64,000 nt of DNA from Belnapia mucosa (lineage in GTDB: Bacteria; Pseudomonadota; Alphaproteobacteria; Acetobacterales; Acetobacteraceae): assembly GCF_016775475.1 (NCBI RefSeq), contig NZ_JAEUXJ010000007.1, positions 62,001 to 126,000 on the forward strand, in the 5' to 3' direction. The notes beneath the pieces were generated by a model, which saw nothing but the letters and a program-made list of their open reading frames with translations, made no database searches and was not told the origin of the DNA. The stretch's first letter is position 1, and each line of letters begins with the position of its first letter. Shown one piece after another: positions 34,776 through 43,102 of the stretch. Position numbers and translations under genes: made by a program.

Positions 34776-36314
34776 ATGGATCGGGCAGGCGGACCAAGGA
34801 TCGCGGTGCTGGGGTTGCATCTGGAAGCAAATGCCTTCGCCCCGCCGACGCTGCTGGAGGATTTCACGCGGCAATGCCTGGTGCGCGGCGCCGAGATGAC
34901 GCGCCTGGCGCGTGCCGAGACCAGCCATATGCCGGGCGAGATCGCCGGATTCTACCGGCGGATGGATGCGACCGGACCCTGGCAGCCGGTCCCGGTACTG
35001 ATTGCCGCGGCGCCGCCCGGCGGGCCGATCGAGCAGGCCGTCTTCCTCGGATTCCTCGATGAGATGGCGGCGGGGTTGGCCGCCGCCCTGCCGCTGGATG
35101 GCGTCTATATCGCCAGCCATGGCGCCTCCTCCGCCACCGCGGATGAGGATAGCGACGGGACGCTCGCGGCCATGGTGCGGCGGATTGTCGGGCCGGCGGT
35201 GCCGGTGGTGTGCAGCCACGATCTTCACTGCAATGTGAGCGAGCGGCTGGTCGAGGCGGTGGATGCGCTGGTCGTCTACCGCACCAACCCCCATGTCGAT
35301 ATGGCCGAGCGCGCCGCGGAATCCGCCGACCTGCTGCGGGAAATCTTGGCCGGAATGCAGACAGCCAAGGCATTCATCCGTCTGCCGCTCACCCCGCCCT
35401 CAGTCACGCTGCTGACCGCCGCCGGCCCCTATGCCGAGTCGATCGCCGAGGCCGAGGCGCTGATGCGGGCGGATCGGCGAATCGCCAATGCCTCGGTCGC
35501 CGCGGGATTCGTCTTCTCCGACCTGCCGAAATGCGGAATGACGGTGACGGTCACTGCGCGGGATGGCGATGCGGCGGCGGCGCGGGCAGCGGCGCTCGAT
35601 CTGGCACAGCGGCTCTGGGCGCGGCATGCGCGCTTTCAGCGTCGGCTGACCCCGCTGGATGAGGCCGTGGCGATGGCCGGGGCCGCCGGCCGTGGCGAGG
35701 CGCCGCCGCTGCTGATCGCTGATGTCGCCGACAATCCCGGCGGCGGGGGGCGCGGCAACACCACTTACGTCCTGCGCGCGCTGCACGAGGCGGGCGTGGC
35801 CGGCGCGGCCGCCGGCGTGCTGGTCGATCCGGCGCTGGCCGCGGAAGCCCATGCCCTGGGCGAGGGCGCGCGCTTTGAGGCGGTGTTCAACCGGGTCGAG
35901 GACCAGTTCGGCCAGCGCTTCGCCGCGCCCGCCCGGGTGCTGGCGCTGCGTGACGGCCAGGGCCTGGGGCGGCGCGGCATCATGGCCGGGCGGCGCTTCG
36001 ACCTTGGCCCCTCGGCGCTGCTGGAGCTGGAGGGATCGGGGCTGCGCGTCGTTGTCGGTTCGCTGCGGCGGCAGCTCGCCGAGCCGCGGATGCTGGAGAT
36101 GCACGGCATCGACATCGCCGCGCTGCGCTGCCTGCTGGTGAAGAGCCGCGGCCATTTCCGCGCCGGCTTTGACGAAAACTTCCCCGACGACCGGATCATC
36201 GAGGTGGATGTGCCCGGGCTGACCAGCCCGGTGCTGGGGAATTTCAACTGGTCGAGGCTGCCGCGCCCGGTCTTCCCGATCGATCAGGCGGTGGAGTGGC
36301 GGGAGCCGGGCTGA
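34776..36314 (+). CDS. M81 family metallopeptidase (MlrC-like)
   Basis: A 512-residue protein of the M81 family. The founding member MlrC linearly degrades microcystin-derived peptides, but most relatives have unknown substrates. Family blocks are HLEANAFAPP, YIASHGASSATADEDSDG, SHDLHCNVSERLVEAVDALVVYRTNPHVDM (metal-binding His and Asp residues) and IADVADNPGGGGRGNTT. The ATG at 34776 starts MDRAGGPRIAVLGLH; the much longer in-frame reading is antisense to the ArgE-like gene. Its tail overlaps the tail of the methyltransferase-HNH gene by 31 bp. Confidence 0.9.
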   Translation: MDRAGGPRIAVLGLHLEANAFAPPTLLEDFTRQCLVRGAEMTRLARAETSHMPGEIAGFYRRMDATGPWQPVPVLIAAAPPGGPIEQAVFLGFLDEMAAGLAAALPLDGVYIASHGASSATADEDSDGTLAAMVRRIVGPAVPVVCSHDLHCNVSERLVEAVDALVVYRTNPHVDMAERAAESADLLREILAGMQTAKAFIRLPLTPPSVTLLTAAGPYAESIAEAEALMRADRRIANASVAAGFVFSDLPKCGMTVTVTARDGDAAAARAAALDLAQRLWARHARFQRRLTPLDEAVAMAGAAGRGEAPPLLIADVADNPGGGGRGNTTYVLRALHEAGVAGAAAGVLVDPALAAEAHALGEGARFEAVFNRVEDQFGQRFAAPARVLALRDGQGLGRRGIMAGRRFDLGPSALLELEGSGLRVVVGSLRRQLAEPRMLEMHGIDIAALRCLLVKSRGHFRAGFDENFPDDRIIEVDVPGLTSPVLGNFNWSRLPRPVFPIDQAVEWREPG

Positions 36315-37912
36315 GCGGCGCCGAGGCCGCGCCACTCGCCGAGCTGCGTCTCCTGCCGCAGCCGCAGGCGGCGGAAGTCGAGGGCGGAGAAGAGCTCCTC
36401 CGGTGATGGGTCGCGATCCTGCGGCAGCGGCAGGGTCGTCCGCGCCTCCTCGGCGAAGCGCCGGCGGAGGTCGGGCGTGGCGGAGGCATAGGCTTCCTCC
36501 CACCAGCCGAGGATGCGGGGACGCGCCGCTTCCAGCGCCGCGCCGGCCACGATCAGGCCGCCCTTGCTCTGGTTCACGCTGCGGGCGGAGGGCAGCAGGT
36601 TCCACAGGTCGTTGCAAGGCCAGGCGGACCAGGGCAGGCAGTGGTCGATGTCGAACCCGCCTGGCCGCAGCCGCTGGCCGCTCCAGACGCAGTCGAGCGG
36701 GAGGCCCTGCTGCAGCCGCGTCTCCGCCAGGCTTCGCACGAACAAGGTGTCCCGCACCGGCTCGACCCATTGCAGTGCGCTCAGCACCTCATCGGCGGAT
36801 ACCTCGCGGTCGGCGAAGCCCTGGGTCAGCCGGACCCATTCGGCGAGCAGCATCGGTTCGATCCAGGCCGCCATGCGGCGCAGCGCTTGCCAGACATGCA
36901 GCGGCACGCGGGTGGTGCCATAGGCCCAGAACAATTCGGCATCCAAGACCAGCGTTGCGGAACTGGCGGGGATTCGGCCGTAGCCGGTCGGGAAGACCGG
37001 CCGGTCATCGGCGTAAGTCAGATGCCGCGCCGGCATATTGGCGATGACCCGCGCCGCATCGGCCAGCGCCTGGCGCAGCGCCGCGGCGAGATCGCCGGAG
37101 AAGCTGGCGCCGGGCCGCAACTCCGGCGGTGCGACTGGCGCGAGGGCATTGAAGGCCTCCCGGACGAAGCCCATCCGCTCGCCGGGCAGTTGCGGCAGGC
37201 GGCGCTCGACCAGCGGCTTGAACATGCGGATCCAGTAGAGGGCGATGAGGCCGAGCGGCAGTTCCACATCCTCGCCCGCCTCCCGCGCCGCATTGGGCGA
37301 GGCATCGGCGATGCGTGCCAGGCAGCGCAGCAGGGCCAGCTTGTAGGTGGCGGATTTCTCCTGCCGCAGGATCACCCCGCGCAGCAGCGGCAGCGCGCCG
37401 GCACCGTCATCGGGTAGATCGAGGATCACCGTCTGCCAATGGACACCCGCGCGCTTGGCGCGATCGGGCTGTTCCGTCGCGGCCCGCAGCGCCATGCCGT
37501 GGTCGAGGCCGAGGCGCTCCACCTCATGCGCGCTGACCGGCCACATCGGGCGGTCCTCCGGCACCGGGCCATGGCGCAGGGTCAGCACCATGCGGCCGCC
37601 CGGCTTCAGCAGCGTCGCCAGCTTCCGCATGGCGCGCGGCCGGTCCGCGGGCGGGATGTGCATCCAGACGCCACTGACCCAGACCAGGTCGAAGGCGAGG
37701 CCGAGGCGGTGCAGCCCGGCCAGCGCCGGCAGCCGGTCGTCCAGCCAGCGGATGCGGGGCGAGCGGTGGCGCAGCGCCGCCTCCTGCCGGAGCGCCATGG
37801 CGGGTTCGGCGGCGACTACCTCCCAGCCCTGGCCGGCGAACCAGGCGGCATCCCGCCCGCTGCCCGCGCCGACATCCAGTACCAGCCCGGGCTTGGCCGG
37901 CAGGAAGGGCAT
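36284..37912 (-). CDS. SAM methyltransferase fused to HNH nuclease domain
   Basis: A 542-residue two-domain protein from the first canonical start. Residues 10-23 (LVLDVGAGSGRDAA) are motif I of a class I SAM methyltransferase, followed by VVAAEP, DLVWVSGVWMHIPP and LLKPGGRMVLTLRHG. A helix-rich middle (about 180-400: KSATYKLALLRCLARIAD, GLIALYWIRMFKPLVERRLPQLPG) links to a C-terminal HNH fold: CVWSGQRL, DIDH at 421-424, then LWNLLPSARSVNQSKGG. Coding sequence clearly continues upstream of 37912 (YHRGFREFTEAYEAF, FSFEEIHAGA), but no ATG, GTG or TTG exists before the stop of the preceding frame; CTG at 38008 or ATC at 37993 could start it. It probably acts on nucleic acid or cuts it, but no role is known to me. 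Confidence 0.85.
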   Translation of the reverse strand: MPFLPAKPGLVLDVGAGSGRDAAWFAGQGWEVVAAEPAMALRQEAALRHRSPRIRWLDDRLPALAGLHRLGLAFDLVWVSGVWMHIPPADRPRAMRKLATLLKPGGRMVLTLRHGPVPEDRPMWPVSAHEVERLGLDHGMALRAATEQPDRAKRAGVHWQTVILDLPDDGAGALPLLRGVILRQEKSATYKLALLRCLARIADASPNAAREAGEDVELPLGLIALYWIRMFKPLVERRLPQLPGERMGFVREAFNALAPVAPPELRPGASFSGDLAAALRQALADAARVIANMPARHLTYADDRPVFPTGYGRIPASSATLVLDAELFWAYGTTRVPLHVWQALRRMAAWIEPMLLAEWVRLTQGFADREVSADEVLSALQWVEPVRDTLFVRSLAETRLQQGLPLDCVWSGQRLRPGGFDIDHCLPWSAWPCNDLWNLLPSARSVNQSKGGLIVAGAALEAARPRILGWWEEAYASATPDLRRRFAEEARTTLPLPQDRDPSPEELFSALDFRRLRLRQETQLGEWRGLGAAQPGSRHSTA

Positions 37913-38004
37913 GGCGCCGGCATGGATCTCCTCGAAGGAGAAGGCTTCATAGGCTTCGGTGAATTCGCGGAAGCCCCGGTGGTAGGGGCCGATGGTATCC
38001 CCGC

Positions 38005-38823
38005 TCAGGGCTCCACCATGCCCGCCACCCAGGCGCAGTAGCGCTTGGCCGAACGGGCCAGCGCCGCCTTCGCGCCCGTGGTGATCTCCCGTTCGTGGAA
38101 GGCGCCGTAGATGGCGTCGAACTCCAGCGCCCCGCAGGCCGCGGCCATCCGCCGCACCTCAGCCGGCGGCAGCGGGATCAGGCAGGGATAGCTGCGCATG
38201 AAGCCGAGATGCTTCCCGTCCGGCAGCACCTGCAGGATGTCGCCCGAGAGCAGCGCACCGCGCCCGCCCGCCCCCGCCGCCCAATGGGCGATGGTGCCGC
38301 CGGCGAAATGCCCGCCCAGCCGGTGCAGCGTGATCCCCGGCAGCAGCGCCTGCCGCTCGTCCTCCCAGAAGCGGAGGCAGGGATCGGGTCGGGTCACATG
38401 CTGCCGGTCGGCGGCATGCAGCCAGACCGGCACCCCGAAGGCGCGGCCCCATTCCACCATGGTCGAATAGTAGTGCGGATGGCTGATGGCGATACCGGCC
38501 AGGCCGCCCAGCCCGCCGATGATCGCCTCGGTCGCCGCATCCAGCAGGGCGATGCAGTCCCAGAGGATATTCCCTGCCGGCGTCTGGACCAGCAGCGCCC
38601 GCTGGTTGATGCCGAGCGCGGGCATGGCCTGCACCGCCAGCAGCCCCGGCTCCAGCGCCCGCCAGCCATTGGTGTGGCTGCCGCGCAGCCGGTCCAGTGT
38701 GGTCCAGGCCTGGCCGCGGGCGGGGACGTATTGCCGTTCGTCCTCGCAGATTGGGCAGCGCGGCGGCGGCGCCTCGCTCTCGGGGAACTGGATGGTGCAG
38801 GTCTGGCAGATCCAGTGCGGCAT
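38005..38823 (-). CDS. MBL-fold hydrolase with N-terminal zinc knuckle
   Basis: A 272-residue protein. The first 30 residues have paired cysteines (CQTC and CPIC) like a rubredoxin or zinc-ribbon knuckle. The rest is a metallo-beta-lactamase fold, but the core HxHxDH motif is changed to SHPHYYS, while GGHFAGG and LLSGDIL keep the later metal-ligand positions. I recall this altered motif as shared by a family of MBL proteins, so metal use may differ from classic hydrolases. It is directly upstream of the methyltransferase-HNH gene, with no real gap, and downstream of dsbA-like on the same strand. Confidence 0.8.
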   Translation of the reverse strand: MPHWICQTCTIQFPESEAPPPRCPICEDERQYVPARGQAWTTLDRLRGSHTNGWRALEPGLLAVQAMPALGINQRALLVQTPAGNILWDCIALLDAATEAIIGGLGGLAGIAISHPHYYSTMVEWGRAFGVPVWLHAADRQHVTRPDPCLRFWEDERQALLPGITLHRLGGHFAGGTIAHWAAGAGGRGALLSGDILQVLPDGKHLGFMRSYPCLIPLPPAEVRRMAAACGALEFDAIYGAFHEREITTGAKAALARSAKRYCAWVAGMVEP

Positions 38824-38827
38824 CGCC

Positions 38828-39562
38828 CTAGCCTCCGCGTCGCGCCTCGGCCACCAGCCGCTCCAGCGTCGCCAGATCGACCGCGCCGGGCACCAGCGTC
38901 TCGCCGATCACCAGGGCTGGCGTGCCCTCGATCCGCAGCGCCTGGGCGAGGCGGAGATTGCCGGCGATGCGGGCCTGGATGCCGGTGTCGTCCATGTCCC
39001 GCCGCAGGCGCGCCCAGTCGAGCCCGGCCCGCTCCGCCTCCCGCCGCAGCACTGTCTCGGTCGGATCCTCGCGCAGCTTCAGCAGGGCATCGTACAGCTC
39101 GGCATATTTGCCCTGGCGCTGGGCGGCGAGCAGGGCGCGGCTGGCCAGCACGCTGCTGGGGCCGAGGATCGGCAGGTCCTTCAGCACCAGCCGGACATCG
39201 CGCTGGCGGCGCAGCAGCTGCTCCATCGCCGGCTGGAGCTGCTTGCAATAGCCGCAGCGGGCATCGAAGAACTCGACCACGGTGACGGCGCCCTGCGGGT
39301 TGCCCTTCACCGGGTCGGCCGGGTCGCGGAACAGCGCCGCGGCATGGGCGGCGATGGCGCTGCGGGTGGCGCCCTCGCGCTCGCGCTGGTCGGCCGCCTC
39401 CAGCGCTGCCAGGGCATCGCGCAGGATGGTCGGGTCCTGCTTCAGCGCGTCGCGCAGGATGCCCACCACCTCCTCCCGCTGCTCGGGCGAGAGACCCTCG
39501 GCCCGGGCCGCCCCGGCGATGAGGAGGGTGATGGCGAGGAAGGCGGCCTTGATGGATGTCAC
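38828..39562 (-). CDS. DsbA-family thiol:disulfide oxidoreductase
   Basis: A 244-residue periplasmic thioredoxin-fold protein. From GTG at 39562 it has a signal peptide (TSIKAAFLAITLLIAGAARA). The active site is CGYC in VEFFDARCGYCKQLQPAM, with the cis-proline loop GTPALVIG near the C-terminus. The helical N-terminal segment before the thioredoxin core is like ScsC/copper-resistance DsbA relatives. The same frame continues upstream to an ATG at 39850 that begins another signal-like sequence (see findings), so the true start is not fully settled. The MBL gene follows after four bases. Confidence 0.87.
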   Translation of the reverse strand: MTSIKAAFLAITLLIAGAARAEGLSPEQREEVVGILRDALKQDPTILRDALAALEAADQREREGATRSAIAAHAAALFRDPADPVKGNPQGAVTVVEFFDARCGYCKQLQPAMEQLLRRQRDVRLVLKDLPILGPSSVLASRALLAAQRQGKYAELYDALLKLREDPTETVLRREAERAGLDWARLRRDMDDTGIQARIAGNLRLAQALRIEGTPALVIGETLVPGAVDLATLERLVAEARRGG

Positions 39563-39848
39563 CGGGGATGTCTCCGCTGGGGCGTTCCGCCCCGTGCCGA
39601 GCCTACCGCGAAGCGCCGCCGCGGCGAACAGGCGGTTGCCGCTGGTGGCGAAGGCGTTTATGGGCCGCGCTGGGATTGAGCGTGATGCGTACCAGGCCAG
39701 CGTCCATGCCGGCGGCACGGAATGGGGGGCGGGCGATGCCGCGGCATCGCGGATCGCCGCCGCCGCGCCCTGGCCCCGCGCCGCCATGAAGGGGACCAGG
39801 GACAGCAGCATGACCAGCAGTGCCGAGACCAGGACGAACGGCCTCCGC

Positions 39849-41321
39849 ATGGCGGCGTCTCCGGGGCGGGATGCGCGGCGGCGCGGCGGCGCCGGGGGCC
39901 GCGCCCTGCTGCTGGCCGCCGCCCTGGCGCTGCCGGGCTGTGAGACCACCAGCAATCTGGTCTCCGGGATCATCGGCAGCGGCCCGCCCGCCGGCGCGCC
40001 CGGCTTCGTCCGCGGCTTCCTGGGCGGGGTCGCCACCGAGGATCCGGCGGCAGCGCTCGCCGCCCGCAATGTGCTGGCGGCCGGCGGCACGGCGACGGAT
40101 GCGGCGGTCGCGGCCGGCTTCGTCCTCTCGGTCACCCTGCCCTCCCGCGTGGGCTTAGGCGGCGGCGGCGCCTGCCTGGTTTTCGACCCGCAGAAGGCGG
40201 CGACCGAGGCGGTGCTCTTCCTGCCCGGCCCGCGCAGCGCCACCCCGGCCGGCGCCGATCGCCCGGCCGCCGTGCCGCTGCTGGCCCGCGGGCTGTTCGG
40301 CCTGCACACCCGCAACCCCGGCCGGCCCTTCGAGGAGCTGATGGCCCCGGCCGAGCAGCTCGCCCGCTTCGGCACCGAGGTCAGCCGCGGCCTGGCCGCC
40401 GACCTCGCCGCCGTCTCGGGCCCGCTGCTGGCCGATCCCGGGGCGCGGGCGGCCTTCGCCGGACCGAATGGCGCGCCCCGCCAGGCCGGCGAGACGATGA
40501 CCCAGCCGGAGCTGGCGGCGACCCTCGGCCAGCTCCGCATCGCCGGCGTCGGCGACCTGCACCAGGGCACGCTCGCCCGGCGGCTGGAGGTGGTCTCCCG
40601 CGCCGCCGGCGGCAACCTGACGCTGGAGGAGCTGCGGGCCGCGCTGCCCAATCTGGTGCCGCCGCTGGAACTGCCCTCCCGCAACGGCGACCGCATCGCC
40701 TTCCTGCCGCCCCCGGCGGATGGAGGGCTGGCGGCGGCGGCGGCCTTCACCGCGCTGCAGGGCGGGGCCAGTCTCGAACAGGCGCATCGCCGCGGCCTCG
40801 CCGCCGTCACCGCCTGGCGGCAGCGGGGCGGCGACCCGAAAGCCATCCTCGCCGCCGACCTGCCGGCGGCGACGCCCGGGCCGCTCGGCGCCTCGGCCGG
40901 GCTGGTGATCTTCGACCGCAGCGGCAATGGCGTGAGCTGCGCCTTCACCATGAACAACCTGTTCGGCACCGGGCGCATGGCGCCGGGCCTCGGTTTCCTG
41001 CTGGCGCCGGCGGCCAATATCGGCCAGGTGCGGGCGCCGCTGCTCTCGGCCGCCATCGCCTACAACCCGAACGTCAAGGGCTACCGGCTGGGCGTCGCCG
41101 CCTCGGGCCAGGACTATGCGCCGATCGGCGTGGCGGGGACGGCGGCGCTGCAATTGCTCCGCTCTCAGGCCCCGCTGGCCGCGATCGAGGCCGGCTCGGT
41201 GGGCGCGGCGCGGGTGCAGCTCGGCGCCTGCGTGAACTACCTGCCGGGCTACCCGGACCGCTGCACCATCCTCAGCGACCCGCGCGGCACCGGCGTCGCA
41301 TTGGGCGCCATCGACCAGTAA
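39849..41321 (+). CDS. gamma-glutamyltransferase-like lipoprotein
   Basis: A 490-residue protein related to gamma-glutamyltranspeptidases, which move gamma-glutamyl groups after self-cleavage into two chains. A lipobox LPGC (Cys31) follows a hydrophobic signal, so it is probably anchored in the periplasm. AALAARNVLAAGGTATDAAVAAGFVLSV and VGLGGGGACLVFD match the large-subunit fold, and LVIFDRSGNGVS plus GTGRMAPGLGFLL match the small subunit. At the self-cleavage site the usual TTH is replaced by SAG, so a Ser would be the nucleophile. It is about 90 residues shorter than standard enzymes. Activity is uncertain. It overlaps the following aminotransferase by one base. Confidence 0.8.
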   Translation: MAASPGRDARRRGGAGGRALLLAAALALPGCETTSNLVSGIIGSGPPAGAPGFVRGFLGGVATEDPAAALAARNVLAAGGTATDAAVAAGFVLSVTLPSRVGLGGGGACLVFDPQKAATEAVLFLPGPRSATPAGADRPAAVPLLARGLFGLHTRNPGRPFEELMAPAEQLARFGTEVSRGLAADLAAVSGPLLADPGARAAFAGPNGAPRQAGETMTQPELAATLGQLRIAGVGDLHQGTLARRLEVVSRAAGGNLTLEELRAALPNLVPPLELPSRNGDRIAFLPPPADGGLAAAAAFTALQGGASLEQAHRRGLAAVTAWRQRGGDPKAILAADLPAATPGPLGASAGLVIFDRSGNGVSCAFTMNNLFGTGRMAPGLGFLLAPAANIGQVRAPLLSAAIAYNPNVKGYRLGVAASGQDYAPIGVAGTAALQLLRSQAPLAAIEAGSVGAARVQLGACVNYLPGYPDRCTILSDPRGTGVALGAIDQ

Positions 41322-42508
41322 TGGCCCTCAAGATCGGCCGCGGCGCCGCGGCGCCGCCCTTCCTGGTGATGGATGTGATCGCGGCGGCCAATGCCCGGGC
41401 CGCCATCCTGCCGCCCGGCGCCTTCCCGGACGGCCAGGGCATCATCCGGATGGAGGTCGGCCAGCCCGGCACCGGCGCCCCGCGCGGCGCAGCCGAGACA
41501 GTGGTGGCCGCGCTCGAGGCCGGGGCGCCGATGGGCTATACTGAGGCCTTCGGCCTCCGCTCGCTGCGGGAACGCATCGCGGCGCATTACGCCGAGCGCT
41601 ACGGTGCCGCCGTGCCGCCCGAACGCATCGCGGTGACGGTCGGCGCCTCGGGCGCCTTTCCCCTCGCCTTCCTCGCCGCCTTCGATCCGGGCGATGCGGT
41701 GGCCATGGCGGCGCCCTACTACCCGCCCTATGTGAACATCCTCACCGCGCTCGGCATGCAGCCGCAGATCCTGCCCTGCGATGCCTCGACCCGCTGGCAG
41801 CCGACCCTGGCGATGCTGGAGGCGCTGGACCCCCGCCCGGCCGGGCTGATCCTTGCCAGCCCCTGCAACCCCGCCGGGACCATGCTGCCGGCTGCCGAAT
41901 TCGCCGCCATCGCCCGCTGGTGCGAGGCAGAGGGGGTGCGGCTGATCTCGGACGAGATCTATCACGGCCTGACCTATGGCACGGTCGAGGAGCGGAGCGC
42001 CGCCGCCCTCTCGGGCAGCGCGGTCGTGGTCAACAGCTTCTCGAAATACTTCTCGATGACCGGCTGGCGCATCGGCTGGCTGGTCCTGCCGGAGGATCTG
42101 GTCCGGCCGGTGGAGTGCCTGGCGCAGAATCTCTTCATCAATGCGCCGCATGTGGCGCAGGTGGCGGCCGAGGCGGCCTTCGCCTGCCGGCCGGAGCTGG
42201 AGGCCAACCTCGCCCGCTATCGCCGCAACCGCGATGCGTTGCTGGCAGGCCTGCCAGCGGCGGGGCTGGACCGGCTCTCGCCGGCGGATGGTGCCTTCTA
42301 TCTCTGGGCCGATATCGGCCACCTGACCAATGACAGCCCCGAATTCTGCCGCCGCCTGCTGGCCGAGGCCGGCATCGCGGCGACGCCGGGGGTGGATTTC
42401 GATGCCGACCGGGGCAGCCGCTTCCTGCGTCTGTCCTATTGCGGGCCGGAGGCGGCGATGGCGGCGGCGCCGGCCCGGATCGCCGCCTTCCTCCGGCGCG
42501 GAGGCTGA
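41321..42508 (+). CDS. class I/II PLP-dependent aminotransferase
   Basis: A 395-residue fold type I aminotransferase of the aspartate/aromatic group. It shows GYTEAFGLRSLRERIAAHY, the substrate/cofactor block ASPCNPAGTML, ISDEIYHGLTYG and the Schiff-base Lys in VVNSFSKYFSMTGWRIGWL. There is no signal peptide, so it is cytoplasmic. The ATG shares a base with the preceding stop (TAATG), so it is coupled to the gamma-glutamyltransferase-like gene. The amino donor and acceptor cannot be read. Confidence 0.92.
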   Translation: MALKIGRGAAAPPFLVMDVIAAANARAAILPPGAFPDGQGIIRMEVGQPGTGAPRGAAETVVAALEAGAPMGYTEAFGLRSLRERIAAHYAERYGAAVPPERIAVTVGASGAFPLAFLAAFDPGDAVAMAAPYYPPYVNILTALGMQPQILPCDASTRWQPTLAMLEALDPRPAGLILASPCNPAGTMLPAAEFAAIARWCEAEGVRLISDEIYHGLTYGTVEERSAAALSGSAVVVNSFSKYFSMTGWRIGWLVLPEDLVRPVECLAQNLFINAPHVAQVAAEAAFACRPELEANLARYRRNRDALLAGLPAAGLDRLSPADGAFYLWADIGHLTNDSPEFCRRLLAEAGIAATPGVDFDADRGSRFLRLSYCGPEAAMAAAPARIAAFLRRGG

Positions 42509-42517
42509 CTTTCCTGC

Positions 42518-42538
42518 CCTGCGGCGCAGGAACTACCT
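42518..42538 (+). terminator. weak terminator after aminotransferase
   Basis: CCTGC (42518-42522) and GCAGG (42526-42530) form a short stem ten bases after the aminotransferase stop and are followed a few bases later by CCTTTTGTT. The stem is short, so confidence is low. Confidence 0.3.
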
Positions 42539-42556
42539 TTTGTTAACAATCTCTGG

Positions 42557-42608
42557 TTGACGAAACCAGTTAGGTATTCAAACTATCCCCAACGCAGTTC
42601 CGCGTTGG
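42557..42608 (+). promoter_or_regulatory. possible promoter and leader hairpin
   Basis: TTGACG (42557-42562) and AACTAT (42581-42586) are spaced by 18 bases in an AT-rich pocket. The -35 matches consensus at 5 of 6, the -10 at only 3 of 6. A six-base stem CTGGTT/AACCAG (42553-42569) overlaps the -35, and a perfect seven-base stem CCAACGC/GCGTTGG (42589-42608) would form at the 5' end of the transcript of the membrane-protein gene at 42625. Confidence 0.35.
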
Positions 42609-42624
42609 AGCCAGTCGTAACGCC

Positions 42625-43098
42625 ATGGGGAGCGAACGCCCGAATGCCGCCTCCGCGGCGGGATTGCGCACGACAATCGGTCGCCCTCCACGCGACATCG
42701 CGGCCGAGATCGAGCGCAACGCCGCCGAGGGTTCGAGCCGGGACCGCGTCTTCGGCTTCGGCGGCGTCTTCGGCATGCTCGGCCTGGCGCTGCTGGTCGC
42801 CGCGCCGCTCGGCTGGGCGCTGAACCAGGCCGGCCTGATCCCCGACCCTGATGCCTTCGAGCTCAGCGAAACCGGGCGGGAGCTGGCGAAGCTGCTGGGG
42901 CGGGACATGGTGCGGCCGGTCTATTGGCTCGCCCTCGGCATCGGCGGCTACCTCGCCCAGATCTGCCGTCCCCTGGTCCCGCTGCTGCTGATCGGCGGCA
43001 TGGCCTGGTGGAGCTGGCTCGGCCTGTCCCTCGCGCATGAGGCCGGGCTGATCGCCATGCCGATCCACCCACCCGCCAGCGCCGACACCTATCGGTAA
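42625..43098 (+). CDS. hypothetical membrane protein, 157 residues
   Basis: I do not recognise a family. The N-terminal 40 residues are polar and basic, then come two or three membrane helices (VFGMLGLALLVAAPLGWAL, and from VYWLALGIGGYLAQI to VPLLLIGGMAWWSWLGL). The ATG at 42625 is preceded by an AT-rich gap with hairpins. A DUF4189 gene follows after four bases, so the two are probably one transcript. Confidence 0.65.
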   Translation: MGSERPNAASAAGLRTTIGRPPRDIAAEIERNAAEGSSRDRVFGFGGVFGMLGLALLVAAPLGWALNQAGLIPDPDAFELSETGRELAKLLGRDMVRPVYWLALGIGGYLAQICRPLVPLLLIGGMAWWSWLGLSLAHEAGLIAMPIHPPASADTYR

Positions 43099-43102
43099 GC
43101 CG

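Noticed and set aside
33606-36314. Plus-strand frame of 902 codons suggesting an MlrC fusion
   Set aside because: The first 390 codons mirror the ArgE-like gene. The MlrC family starts at 34776 with a proper first strand.
38828-41056. Minus-strand frame of 742 codons suggesting a DsbA fusion
   Set aside because: Only the last 244 codons encode the DsbA protein. Most of the rest is antisense to the gamma-glutamyltransferase-like gene. The signal-like part near 39850 is reported separately.
42543-42560. CtrA-type box (TTAA pair)
   Set aside because: TTAA and TTGA are ten bases apart instead of seven, and the second half does not match, so the site was not called.
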